A stretch of DNA of 64,000 nucleotides from Luteibacter yeojuensis. Its GTDB lineage: Bacteria > Pseudomonadota > Gammaproteobacteria > Xanthomonadales > Rhodanobacteraceae. The translations under genes and the position numbers were made by a program. The first letter of the stretch is position 1. Every line of letters begins with the position of its first letter. The stretch is taken from NCBI RefSeq assembly GCF_011742875.1, contig NZ_JAAQTL010000002.1, forward strand, positions 310,001 to 374,000. The letters run 5' to 3'. A model generated the notes under the pieces. The model was given only the letters and a program-made list of their open reading frames with translations, was not told the origin of the DNA and searched no databases. Positions 17,856 through 25,912 of this stretch are shown here, one piece after another.

Positions 17856-18620
17856 ATGACCATCGCATCGTTCACCTCGGGCCCGTCGGCGCGACGGACC
17901 GACGCCGACCTGATCGGCAGCAACAAACGCTTCTACGACGCCCTGTGGTCGGAGGCGAAGCTGTTCGCGCCGGAACAGTTCAACACCTGGCCCCTCGTGG
18001 CCGAGCTGGCGGCCCAGACCGCGCGCCGGCTGGAGGTGGCTCCTGGCCTGCGCCCGCGGTTGCCGCTCGCGGACACCCAGTTCGTCGACCTCAGCCGCCC
18101 GGCCCTGGCGGAACTGGGCCGCCACGGTGCGCGCGTGGCCAACGCGATGATCGGCGCCCTGCCGTTCCGCGACGCCAGTTTCGACTTCGTCTGCGCGTTC
18201 GACATCCTCGAGCACGTGGTCGACGACGAGGGGGCCCTGGGCGAACTGGCCCGCGTGTCGGAACCCGGCGCGCGCCTGTTGATCTCGGTACCCCTCCATC
18301 CGGATGCCTGGACCGCCTTCGACGATTTCGTGGGCCATTACCGGCGCTACGAGCCGGAGGCCATCCGCGCGCTGCTCGCCCGCCACGGCTTCGCCATCGA
18401 GCGCAGCGCGGTGTACGGCATGCAGCCGAAGTCCTCGAAGCTGCTCGACCTGGGCCAGTGGTTCCTGACCCACCAGAGAGCCCGGGCGATGTGGTGGTAC
18501 AACCGCGTCTTCATGCCGCTGGGCGTGCGCTTCCAGAAGCCGCTGGCCTTCACGCCGGGCTTCGAGCCGGCGCCGGGCGTGGACGAGGTTCTGCTGGTCT
18601 GCCGCAAAACCGGGATTTAA
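17856..18620 (+). CDS. Class I SAM-dependent methyltransferase
   Basis: 254-residue cytoplasmic protein of the Methyltransf_11 type. Motif I reads LEVAPGLRPRLP (a variant of LEVGPGxGxxLP), the acidic residue of motif II is in TQFVDLSRPALAELG, and FDFVCAFDILEHVVDDEGALGELARVSEPGARLLISVPL covers the post-I region. GAGGT sits upstream of ATG 17856. The substrate is unknown. It follows the molybdenum enzyme by 28 bases on the same strand, but nothing links the functions. Confidence 0.85.
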   Translation: MTIASFTSGPSARRTDADLIGSNKRFYDALWSEAKLFAPEQFNTWPLVAELAAQTARRLEVAPGLRPRLPLADTQFVDLSRPALAELGRHGARVANAMIGALPFRDASFDFVCAFDILEHVVDDEGALGELARVSEPGARLLISVPLHPDAWTAFDDFVGHYRRYEPEAIRALLARHGFAIERSAVYGMQPKSSKLLDLGQWFLTHQRARAMWWYNRVFMPLGVRFQKPLAFTPGFEPAPGVDEVLLVCRKTGI

Positions 18621-18704
18621 ATCGAGCAAAAACAGCAGCTTCACACATGGCGCGGCGCAACTGGTTATGATGCGCGGCATTCCCAGGTCGCGGACTCAAG
18701 CTGC

Positions 18705-19988
18705 ATGCTCTATCTCATGCACGAATGGCAACGCTCGATGCTCAGCCCACTTTCCTATTGGGCCGAGGCTGGCGCCAAGATGTTCGGCGACATCGCCAGC
18801 CCCTTCGCCCGCATGCCGGGTGCCGACCGGGCGGCGGCGGGCTGCGAGTTGATGTACCGCCTGGGCAAGGCCTACGAGAAGCCCGAGTTCGACATCCACA
18901 GCGTCCACGCCCATGGCCACGACGTGGCCATCGTGGAGCAGGTCTCGATGGCGAAGCCGTTCTGCACGCTGAAGCGCTTCAAGCGCTTCTCCGACGACCA
19001 GGCCACCGTGGACCGCATGAAGCACGACCCGGCCGTGCTGGTGGTCGCACCGCTGTCGGGCCATCACTCCACCCTTCTGCGCGACACCGTGCGCACGCTG
19101 CTGCGCGACCACAAGGTCTACATCACCGACTGGGTGGACGCGCGCATGATCCCGGTGGAGGAAGGCGCGTTCTCGCTGGCCGACTACGTGTCCTACATCG
19201 AGGAATTCATCCGTCACGTGGGCGTGCATCGCGCGCACGTCGTCTCCGTCTGCCAGCCGACCGTGCCGGTGCTTGCGGCGGTGTCGCTGATGGCGGCGCG
19301 CGGCGAACCCACCCCCGCCACGCTCACGCTGATGGGCGGCCCGATCGACACGCGGAAGAGCCCCACCAGCGTCGACAACCTCGCGACGACGCGGCCGCTG
19401 TCCTGGTTCCGCAACCAGCTCATCCACAAGGTGCCCTACCAGTACCCGGGCGCCGGGCGCGACGTGTATCCGGGCTTCCTGCAGCATGCCGGCTTCATCG
19501 CGATGAATCCCAGCCGCCACGTCATGTCGCACTGGGATTTCTACGAGAACCTGCGCAAGGGCGACCTCGACGACGCCGAAGCACATCGCAAGTTCTACGA
19601 CGAGTACAACGCCGTGCTCGACATGCCCGCCGAGTATTACCTCGACACCATCGAGACCGTGTTCCAGGAGCACCGCCTGCCCAAGGGCACCTGGGAGGTA
19701 CACGGCGAACCGGTGCGTCCGGCGAAGATCAAGGACACCGCCCTGCTCACCATCGAGGGCGAACTCGACGACATCTCCGGTCCGGGCCAGACCGAGGCCG
19801 CGCACGACCTGTGCAAGGGCATCGCGAAGAAGCGCCGCAAGCACGTCACCGTGGAGGGTGCCGGCCACTACGGCATCTTCAGCGGCCGCCGCTGGCGCGA
19901 CGTCGTCTATCCCCAGGTACGCGATTTCATCAAGGCGTTCGACCGGGGCAACAGCAATACGGGCGCGCAAGGCACCCGCAAGGCCTGA
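18705..19988 (+). CDS. phaZ: Intracellular polyhydroxyalkanoate depolymerase
   Basis: 427-residue alpha/beta hydrolase of the PHB_depo_C family (PhaZ of Ralstonia type) that mobilises stored polyhydroxyalkanoate granules. Markers: N-terminal MLYLMHEWQRSMLSPLSYWAEA, the lipase-box-like HVVSVCQPTVPVLAA with a cysteine nucleophile near residue 182, LMGGPIDTRKSPT, and the C-terminal catalytic histidine region VEGAGHYGIFSGRRWR. A TATGAT -10-like box lies at 18666-18671. An ATG four codons downstream is a possible alternative start. No PHA synthase gene is nearby. Confidence 0.93.
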   Translation: MLYLMHEWQRSMLSPLSYWAEAGAKMFGDIASPFARMPGADRAAAGCELMYRLGKAYEKPEFDIHSVHAHGHDVAIVEQVSMAKPFCTLKRFKRFSDDQATVDRMKHDPAVLVVAPLSGHHSTLLRDTVRTLLRDHKVYITDWVDARMIPVEEGAFSLADYVSYIEEFIRHVGVHRAHVVSVCQPTVPVLAAVSLMAARGEPTPATLTLMGGPIDTRKSPTSVDNLATTRPLSWFRNQLIHKVPYQYPGAGRDVYPGFLQHAGFIAMNPSRHVMSHWDFYENLRKGDLDDAEAHRKFYDEYNAVLDMPAEYYLDTIETVFQEHRLPKGTWEVHGEPVRPAKIKDTALLTIEGELDDISGPGQTEAAHDLCKGIAKKRRKHVTVEGAGHYGIFSGRRWRDVVYPQVRDFIKAFDRGNSNTGAQGTRKA

Positions 19989-19996
19989 CCGACCCC

Positions 19997-20083
19997 TTGT
20001 AGGAGCCGCTATAGCGGCGAGAAGCCAACGAAGCGATGAAGCGCGAGGCAAGATTTTCTCGCCGCTATAGCGGCTCCTACAAG
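19997..20083. repeat. REP-like palindrome, type A
   Basis: Complete copy: arms built on TGTAGGAGCCGCTATAGCGG around the GAAGCCAACGAAGCGATGAAGCG middle. The SLC13 permease stop codon (TAG, read leftward at 20079-20077) lies inside the right arm. Confidence 0.93.
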
Positions 20084-21180
20084 AGCAGCCACCCCAAACA
20101 TCCAACCACCGCGAAGAACGGCAGCGACCAGCGGTGGAACGCGCCCCAGGCTCCGCGTTCGCCCAGCAGCCGCAGGGCGATGAGATTCGCCAGCGACCCC
20201 AGCACGAAACCGAACCCGCCCACGTTCACGCCGAACGCGATCGTGCGCCAGTCGTGCGAGTACTCCGCGAGGAGGATCGCCGCCGGCACGTTGCTCACCG
20301 CCTGCGAGGCCAGCGCCCCGGCGGCATAGAGGTGCGACGGCTGCTGCAGGCCGAGGCCCGCCACGAACGATGTCACCGTGTCCAGACCGGCAAGCAGACG
20401 CAGGTCGACGAACATCAGCACGAAGGTGAGCAGCAGCCCCCAGTCGATGCCCGACACGACACGCCGCCGCAAGGCGAGGAACACGATCGCCACGCCGAGC
20501 AGGCCCCATCCCGCGAACCCGAGGTCGGCGACGAGGATGAACGGCACGTAGAGCAGCGCGGCGACGACCAGCATCGTGCGGTCGACCTCCCCGTCGACGC
20601 GCTCGTGCACCTGCAGGGAGGTCGCGGGAAAGGCGAGCGCCGTCAGCCCGAGCAGAAGGACCAGCGCCGCGGCGGACAGCGGAAGCATGGTCCAGACGAA
20701 GCCGCCGAACCCATTGTTCCATTGCTGCCAGAGGAACAGGTTCTGCGGGTTGCCGATCGGCGTGAGCATCGACCCCGCGTTCACCGCCAATGCCTCGAAC
20801 ACGACGAGCCGGGTCGCCGGCATGCGCGCGATGCGGCACATGCGCAAGGTCAGCGGTACCGCGACGAAAAGCGCCACGTCGTTGGTCAGCAGCATCGAGA
20901 GCAGCGCCGTGGATGCGACCAGTCCCAGCGCGGCGACACGACGCGTCGAGGTGCGATCGATCAGCCAATGCCCCGCGACGTCGAGCGCGCCGCTGTATTC
21001 CACCGCCTTGGTGAGCAGGAGCAGGCCAGCCAGCGCAGCGATGGTGGGCCAGTCGACCAGGCCCGGCCACGCGGGGAGACGGGACGGCATGACGATCGCG
21101 AACAGGATCGCCACGGCGAGCAGCACGAGGAAGAAGACATCGCGGCGCAACTGGCGCAGCGATTCGGGCAGCCATGTCAT
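20077..21180 (-). CDS. SLC13/ArsB-NhaD superfamily anion permease
   Basis: 367-residue inner-membrane protein with about ten hydrophobic segments and two short polar loops, TNDVALFVAVPLTL and NAGSMLTPIGNPQNLFLWQ, which are the conserved hairpin motifs of the citrate transporter (PF03600) fold; a second such pair follows near SQAVSNVPAAILLAEYS. The substrate could be a dicarboxylate, citrate, or another anion. The final residues (GCLGWLLL) end at a TAG provided by the palindromic repeat, so the natural end may have been shortened or changed. It stands alone. Confidence 0.83.
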   Translation of the reverse strand: MTWLPESLRQLRRDVFFLVLLAVAILFAIVMPSRLPAWPGLVDWPTIAALAGLLLLTKAVEYSGALDVAGHWLIDRTSTRRVAALGLVASTALLSMLLTNDVALFVAVPLTLRMCRIARMPATRLVVFEALAVNAGSMLTPIGNPQNLFLWQQWNNGFGGFVWTMLPLSAAALVLLLGLTALAFPATSLQVHERVDGEVDRTMLVVAALLYVPFILVADLGFAGWGLLGVAIVFLALRRRVVSGIDWGLLLTFVLMFVDLRLLAGLDTVTSFVAGLGLQQPSHLYAAGALASQAVSNVPAAILLAEYSHDWRTIAFGVNVGGFGFVLGSLANLIALRLLGERGAWGAFHRWSLPFFAVVGCLGWLLL

Positions 21181-21230
21181 GAAAAAATCCCGCCAGTGAT
21201 GACGGGATCATAGCGGATGGTCCTGTGCTC

Positions 21231-21318
21231 CTGTAGGAGCCGCTATAGCGGCGAGAAGCCCACGAAGCGATGAAGCGGCGACGCGGGTTCCCCTCGCCGC
21301 CATAGCGGCTCCTACAAG
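21231..21318. repeat. REP-like palindrome, type A
   Basis: Complete copy with arms CTGTAGGAGCCGCTATAGCG and CCGCCATAGCGGCTCCTACA, lying just after the stop of the GSGD-repeat gene on its downstream side. Confidence 0.93.
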
Positions 21319-21325
21319 GGTTTGC

Positions 21326-22102
21326 TCAGTCGTTATCGCGCGGGATGTCGACCTTGCCGGCGATGCCGTGGTGGTGGACATCGCCGCTGCCGACCGTGCG
21401 CACCGTCAGGTCGCCGCGCACGTCGTTCACGTCGAGGTCGCCCGAGCCGATCGTGCCGACCTGTACATTGCCCTGCACGTTCGCGACAGTGGCATCGCCC
21501 GAACCGACCGTGCCGATGCGCACCCTGGCGGCGCGCTTCGCGCCGAAGTCGCCGGAACCGACGGAGTCGATCTCCACCGCACCGGTGTCCTCGAGCTTGA
21601 AATCGCCGGAACCCACGGTACCGCGCACTTCGCCCTTGATGTCGTGCGCCTCGAGGTCGCCGGAGCCCACGGCGGCGTCGAGCGAGGCCACGTTGCGCAC
21701 CTTCGCGTCGCCGGAACCGACATGGATCTTCACGGGAACGTCCGCGGGGATCGTGGCCTCCACCTTCAAGTCGGCATAGCGGTTGCCCCAGCCGCTGAAC
21801 CAGCCGTGCTCGCGCTGGTCCTTCAGCTCCACGACGAGCGTGTCGCCGTCGCGCTGCTGGGTGACCACCAGGTTATCCACGGTCTCCTGGTCGGAGGCGC
21901 AGGCCTTGCCGCGCACCGTGCCCTTGCCGGCGGATGCGCCGCCGGAAACGAGCAGGTCGTAGGAGTTCGTGACGAAACGGACGGCATGGACGCCGCGGAG
22001 GTCGAGGTCGAGGTTGCGGTCCGCATGGAACTTGCACTGGGTATTGTCGGCCATCGCGGCCGCGGGCAACAGGAGCAGCGAGGCAAGGATCGTTTTACGC
22101 AT
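21326..22102 (-). CDS. Exported GIN/DUF2807-type beta-helix protein with seven GSGD repeats
   Basis: 258-residue secreted or periplasmic protein. Signal peptide MRKTILASLLLLPAAAMA is followed by an N-terminal domain with two cysteines and then a run of seven [VI]GSGD turns spaced about 19-21 residues apart (HVGSGDAKV, AVGSGDLEA, TVGSGDFKL, SVGSGDFGA, TVGSGDATV, TIGSGDLDV, TVGSGDVHH). This periodicity predicts a right-handed beta-helix like the GIN head domain (DUF2807). Function is unknown. ATG 22102 has AGGGGA seven bases upstream; an upstream in-frame ATG at 22159 is less likely. Confidence 0.85.
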   Translation of the reverse strand: MRKTILASLLLLPAAAMADNTQCKFHADRNLDLDLRGVHAVRFVTNSYDLLVSGGASAGKGTVRGKACASDQETVDNLVVTQQRDGDTLVVELKDQREHGWFSGWGNRYADLKVEATIPADVPVKIHVGSGDAKVRNVASLDAAVGSGDLEAHDIKGEVRGTVGSGDFKLEDTGAVEIDSVGSGDFGAKRAARVRIGTVGSGDATVANVQGNVQVGTIGSGDLDVNDVRGDLTVRTVGSGDVHHHGIAGKVDIPRDND

Positions 22103-22269
22103 GGAGTGTCCCCTTCGAATGGATACGTTGAACGAGTGATGGATGCCGGCCGAGCGCAAAGGGTTGCACTCGCGTCTTCACGCGAAGCTGACCGGACGGC
22201 AACGAGGCCGTCAACCGGCGCCGGGGCGGCACGTTTTCTCCTGTGCGACACCCAACCGGAGACCACCCT

Positions 22270-22770
22270 ATGCAACGCAAGACCTTCCTCGCCAGTGCCG
22301 TTTCTCTCCTCCTCGCCGGCTCGGCCGCCTTCGCGTTTGCGCAGGACGCCTCGCCCAAGGCCCCCAGCGCCCCCTCGGCCCAGGCCGGCCAGGCCGATGG
22401 CCACCAGGGCATGAAGTGGGACCGTGGCGATCGCGACCATGGCCGTGGCCAGCATGGCGGCTGGGGCCGCCAGGGCCATCGCGGCATGCGCAACGCCGGC
22501 GTCATCGGCGACCTGCGCGCCCTCGAGCGCGTGTACGTGATGAGCGGCCGCGCCAAGGAACTGCCGGCGCTGTACAACGACGTGCTGGCCAGGTCGCAGA
22601 ACCCGATGGTTCGCGACTATGCGTACCGCCACCTGGCCCGTGCGCAGATGCGGCCGCAGAATGTCGACGCCGCCATCGCCACGCTGCGCAAGAGCCTCGA
22701 CGAGAGCCTCGCGCAGGACCAGAAGCGCCACGAGGAAATGCAGGCGTTCAAGCAGCGGATGCAGAAATAA
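22270..22770 (+). CDS. Exported His/Gly-rich protein of unknown function
   Basis: 166 residues: a signal peptide ending AFAFAQ, a low-complexity stretch rich in Ala/Pro then Gly/His/Arg/Asp (DRGDRDHGRGQHGGWGRQGHRG), and a C-terminal helical region (ALYNDVLARSQNPMVRDYAYRHLARAQMRPQNVDAAIATLRKSLDESLAQDQ) that looks tetratricopeptide-like. The histidines could bind metal, but that is only a guess. ATG 22270 has GGAGA about eight bases upstream. It is divergent from the GSGD-repeat gene with 167 bases between starts. Confidence 0.75.
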   Translation: MQRKTFLASAVSLLLAGSAAFAFAQDASPKAPSAPSAQAGQADGHQGMKWDRGDRDHGRGQHGGWGRQGHRGMRNAGVIGDLRALERVYVMSGRAKELPALYNDVLARSQNPMVRDYAYRHLARAQMRPQNVDAAIATLRKSLDESLAQDQKRHEEMQAFKQRMQK

Positions 22771-22805
22771 GCACACGGCGGGGCCGCAAGGCCCCGCTTC
22801 CTTAA

Positions 22806-22852
22806 TGTGGGAACCGCTATAGCGGCGAGAAGCCAACGAAGCGGCGATGCCA
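22806..22852. repeat. Half REP-like element, type A
   Basis: Left arm GGGAACCGCTATAGCGGCGA and the start of the type A middle only. It abuts a complete type B element. Confidence 0.8.
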
Positions 22853-22861
22853 CGCCCTCCG

Positions 22862-22940
22862 TGTAGGAGCCGCCATGGCGGCGAGGGCAATCTTGCGACC
22901 GCTTCGCGAGGTTTCCTCGCCGCTATAGCGGCTCCTACGG
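22862..22940. repeat. REP-like palindrome, type B
   Basis: Same outer arms as type A but the middle (read leftward) is GAGGAAACCTCGCG...CGCAAGATTGCCCTC, shared with the copy at 63330. Confidence 0.9.
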
Positions 22941-22966
22941 ATATCGCGAGGTCGGATATCGCAGGT

Positions 22967-23758
22967 TTAGATGCCCTCGCGCTTCACGCGGGTCCACAAC
23001 GCTTCCTGGTCTTCCAGCGAATACGAAGACAGCTCGCGTCCTTCCGATTCCGCGACCGCCTCCATCGCGCGGAAGCGCCGCTCGAACTTCGCGTTCGCGC
23101 CGCGCAACGCGCGCGACACGTCCACCTTCGCATGCCGTGCCAGGTTCGCGGCGACGAACAACACGTCGCCGATCTCGTCGGCCAGGCGTTCCTCATCGGC
23201 GCCGTTGTCGAATTCGTGCCGCACTTCGTCGAGTTCCTCGGCCAGCTTGTCCAGCACGGGCCGGTGATCCGGCCAGTCGAAGCCGACGTTCGCCGCGCGC
23301 TTCTGCAATTTCACCGCACGCTGCCATTCCGGCAGGCCGCGCGAAATGCCTGCCAGGGCGCTATCGTCCGCCGAGCCCTTCGCCGCGCGCTCCTCGGCCT
23401 TCAGCCGGTCCCAGTCGCGCGAGCGCTCCGCGTCGTCGGCATGCGTCACGTCGGCGAACACGTGCGGATGCCGGCGCAGCATCTTGTCGCAGATCGATGC
23501 CACGACGTCGCCGAACGCAAAGTGTCCTGCCTCTTCCGCCATGCGCGCATGGAACACCACCTGCAAGAGCAGGTCGCCCAACTCGTCGCGCAGGTCGTGC
23601 ATGTCACCGCGGTCGATGGCATCGGCGACCTCGTAGGCTTCCTCGATCGTATATGGCGCGATGGTGGCGAAGCTCTGCCTCGCGTCCCAGGGGCATCCGT
23701 TTTCCGGGTCGCGCAGCCGCGCCATGATGGCGATGAGTTCCTCGACGTGCCGCGTCAC
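22967..23758 (-). CDS. mazG: Nucleoside triphosphate pyrophosphohydrolase MazG
   Basis: 263-residue cytoplasmic house-cleaning enzyme that hydrolyses (d)NTPs to monophosphates and pyrophosphate and can lower ppGpp. Two MazG domains are visible: LRDPENGCPWDARQSFATIAPYTIEEAYEVADAI with LRDELGDLLLQVVFHARMAEE, and EELDEVRHEFDN with ADEIGDVLFVAANLARH. The start is GTG 23758, whose last bases overlap the cysQ stop (GTGA); GAGGAGG precedes it. It is the last gene of a five-gene overlapping chain. Confidence 0.96.
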   Translation of the reverse strand: MTRHVEELIAIMARLRDPENGCPWDARQSFATIAPYTIEEAYEVADAIDRGDMHDLRDELGDLLLQVVFHARMAEEAGHFAFGDVVASICDKMLRRHPHVFADVTHADDAERSRDWDRLKAEERAAKGSADDSALAGISRGLPEWQRAVKLQKRAANVGFDWPDHRPVLDKLAEELDEVRHEFDNGADEERLADEIGDVLFVAANLARHAKVDVSRALRGANAKFERRFRAMEAVAESEGRELSSYSLEDQEALWTRVKREGI

Positions 23759-24573
23759 GCGCCCTCCTCGGGATCGACGAGCCGTGCGGCCCAGTCGATG
23801 CTGGTGTCGCCGCAGGCGATGAATTCCGGATTGATGAGCGAATCGCGCGTGTTGTAGCGGAACGGGCGGCCGGCGAGGTCGAGCACGGCGCCGCCGGCTT
23901 CCTCGAGCACGCACTGCGCGGCTGCCGTGTCCCACTCCGAGGTGGCGCCCAGGCGCAGGTAGATGTCGGCGTCGCCGCGGGCGAGCACGCAGAACTTCAG
24001 CGACGAACCGAGCGAGAAGGTACGGTGCTCGCCGAGGCGGTCGAGCAAGGCCATCGTACGCCCGGTGCCATAGGAGCGGCTTCCCGTCACCATGAGCAGG
24101 CCGTCGGCGCGCCGCGTGCCGATCCGTTCGCGGTCGGCCTCGGGAGTTCGCTGGCGCCAGGCTCCCTCGCCCGCGGCGGCCGCGTACAGATCGCCGGTGA
24201 CCGGCGCGAGGACCACGCCGAGCACGCTGCGATGGTCCTCCACCAGCGAGATGTTCACGGTGAACTCGCCGTTACGCTTCACGAACTCGCGTGTGCCGTC
24301 GAGCGGATCGACGAGCCAGTGACGCCGCCATGTGCGCCGCTCCGCCCAGGGCGCGGCGAGCGCTTCCTCCGAGATCACGGGAATGCCCGGGGCGAGCGCC
24401 TGCAGGCCTTCCTGGATCACCCGCTGCGCGGCAAGGTCCGCCGCGGTGACCGGAGAGTCGTCGTCCTTGCACACGACCTCGAAATCCTGCGCGTAGATCG
24501 CGAGGATGGCATCGGCCGCACGCCGCGCGATGGCGCAGACGGGGTCGAGCCACTGGCCGGCGGGCGCGGTCAC
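23755..24573 (-). CDS. cysQ: 3'(2'),5'-bisphosphate nucleotidase CysQ
   Basis: 272-residue member of the inositol monophosphatase superfamily that dephosphorylates PAP/PAPS, a by-product of sulfate assimilation. Metal ligands are in VISEEALAAPW and WLVDPLDGTREFVKRNGEFTVNISL, and SEWDTAAAQCVLEEAGGAVLDL is the C-terminal Asp motif; REFVKRNGEF and the SLKFC segment favour CysQ over other family members. The start is taken as GTG 24573, overlapping the nudE stop (GTGA); no clear Shine-Dalgarno is visible, consistent with coupling. Confidence 0.93.
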   Translation of the reverse strand: MTAPAGQWLDPVCAIARRAADAILAIYAQDFEVVCKDDDSPVTAADLAAQRVIQEGLQALAPGIPVISEEALAAPWAERRTWRRHWLVDPLDGTREFVKRNGEFTVNISLVEDHRSVLGVVLAPVTGDLYAAAAGEGAWRQRTPEADRERIGTRRADGLLMVTGSRSYGTGRTMALLDRLGEHRTFSLGSSLKFCVLARGDADIYLRLGATSEWDTAAAQCVLEEAGGAVLDLAGRPFRYNTRDSLINPEFIACGDTSIDWAARLVDPEEGA

Positions 24574-25127
24574 GCGGGGTGGTATCGGCCGGCGAGGTAC
24601 TCGCGGGCCATGAACAGCGCCGCGATGGAGCGGCCCTCGGTGACGTCGTCGCGGGCGAGCAACTCGTGCAGCCTGTCCATGCGCCACGGCACCACTTCCA
24701 GCTCTTCCGGTTCGTCGCCCGGCAAGCGCTCCGGGTAGAGGTCTTCGGCCAGCACGACGTGGGCGAGATGGGTCATGTACGACGGCGAGAGCGACAGCGT
24801 GCCGAGGATCTTCAGCTTGCGCGCGCCGTAACCCACTTCTTCCTTCAATTCGCGGTTCGCGCCCTGCTCGGTGGTCTCGTCGCGGTCGAGGCGGCCCTTG
24901 GGCACGCCGAGTTCGTAGCGGTCCACGCCCACGCCGTACTCGCGTACCAGCAGCACGGTGTGCGGATCGCGCATCGCGACGATCAGCACGGCGCCGAAAC
25001 CGCTGCCCTTCAGGCGCTGGTAGGTGCGGCGCTCGCCATTGGAGAACTCCAGGTCCACCTCTTCCGCGCGGCGGAGGGGGCTGTCGGGCGCATCGCGCGT
25101 CGCGAGGATCGTGGGACGTTTGTTCAT
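24570..25127 (-). CDS. nudE: Nudix hydrolase, ADP compounds hydrolase NudE
   Basis: 185-residue Mg2+-dependent hydrolase of ADP-ribose, NADH and related ADP-linked compounds. The complete Nudix box GRLDRDETTEQGANRELKEEVGYG fits Gx5Ex7REUxEExGU. VREYGVGVDRYELGVPKG and LSLSPSYMTHLAHVVLAEDLYPERL are characteristic of NudE. The ATG at 25127 overlaps the stop of the preceding gene (ATGA). Part of the overlapping chain with cysQ and mazG, all acting on nucleotide phosphates. Confidence 0.92.
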   Translation of the reverse strand: MNKRPTILATRDAPDSPLRRAEEVDLEFSNGERRTYQRLKGSGFGAVLIVAMRDPHTVLLVREYGVGVDRYELGVPKGRLDRDETTEQGANRELKEEVGYGARKLKILGTLSLSPSYMTHLAHVVLAEDLYPERLPGDEPEELEVVPWRMDRLHELLARDDVTEGRSIAALFMAREYLAGRYHPA

Positions 25128-25912
25128 CGGCCGATTGTAGCGCCGCGAAGCCTGGCAAGCGCTTCGGCGTGAATGGCCGGCGTGCCGGCGAGCACGCTGC
25201 GCGTGGCGAGGTCCGGCGCCCGGCCGTCGAGGTCCGTGAACACGCCGCCCGCCTCGCGCACGATCACGGCAAGCGCGGCCACATCGAGGATGCTGACGTC
25301 GGACTCGACGACGAGGTCGAGACCGCCGCGCGCCAGGAGGTGGTAATGGCAGAAATCGCCGTAGCCGCGGATGCGGTTGCTGTCGCGGATCATCCCGCCC
25401 AGCGCATGCCAGCGCGCATCGAGCGTGAGGGTCTTCACGTTGCCCAGGGAGAGCGACGCGTCGCGCATCGCCGATGTCGGCGCCACGCGCACGGGCTCGC
25501 CGTCGAGGAAGGCGCCACGCCCGCGCACCGCCCACATGCGCTCGTCGTAGACCGGGGCCGAGGAGACACCCAACACCAGCTCGCCGCGATGCATCAAAGC
25601 GATCTGCGTGGAGAAGAACGGCGTGCGGCGAACGAAGCTCTTGGTGCCGTCGAGCGGATCCACCAGCCAGAGGTACTCGCGCGACGTGTCGTCGGCGCCG
25701 TACTCCTCGCCATAGATGCCGGCTTCCGGCAGCGCCTGCGCGAGGATGCCGCGGATCGCGAGTTCCGCCTCGCGGTCCGCGACGGTGACCGGCGTATCGT
25801 CGCCCTTCACGATCACGTCCACGCCGGCGCGCCAGTAATGCAGGATGATGTCCGCCGCCGCGCCCGCGGCGTCGCGCGCGGCGGCCAGGGCCTTGTCGAG
25901 GATATCGGTCAT
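25124..25912 (-). CDS. Inositol-monophosphatase family phosphatase (histidinol-phosphatase HisN-like)
   Basis: 262-residue Mg2+-dependent phosphatase. Motifs: GIYGEEYG (metal ligand Glu), LWLVDPLDGTKSFVRRTPFFSTQIAL, and ESDVSILDVAALAVIVREAGG. The SFVRRTPFFST segment resembles histidinol-phosphate phosphatases of the HisN class more than SuhB, but the substrate is uncertain. ATG 25912 overlaps the gspN stop (ATGA). Two members of this superfamily (this gene and cysQ) sit in the same operon, separated only by nudE. Confidence 0.85.
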   Translation of the reverse strand: MTDILDKALAAARDAAGAAADIILHYWRAGVDVIVKGDDTPVTVADREAELAIRGILAQALPEAGIYGEEYGADDTSREYLWLVDPLDGTKSFVRRTPFFSTQIALMHRGELVLGVSSAPVYDERMWAVRGRGAFLDGEPVRVAPTSAMRDASLSLGNVKTLTLDARWHALGGMIRDSNRIRGYGDFCHYHLLARGGLDLVVESDVSILDVAALAVIVREAGGVFTDLDGRAPDLATRSVLAGTPAIHAEALARLRGATIGR

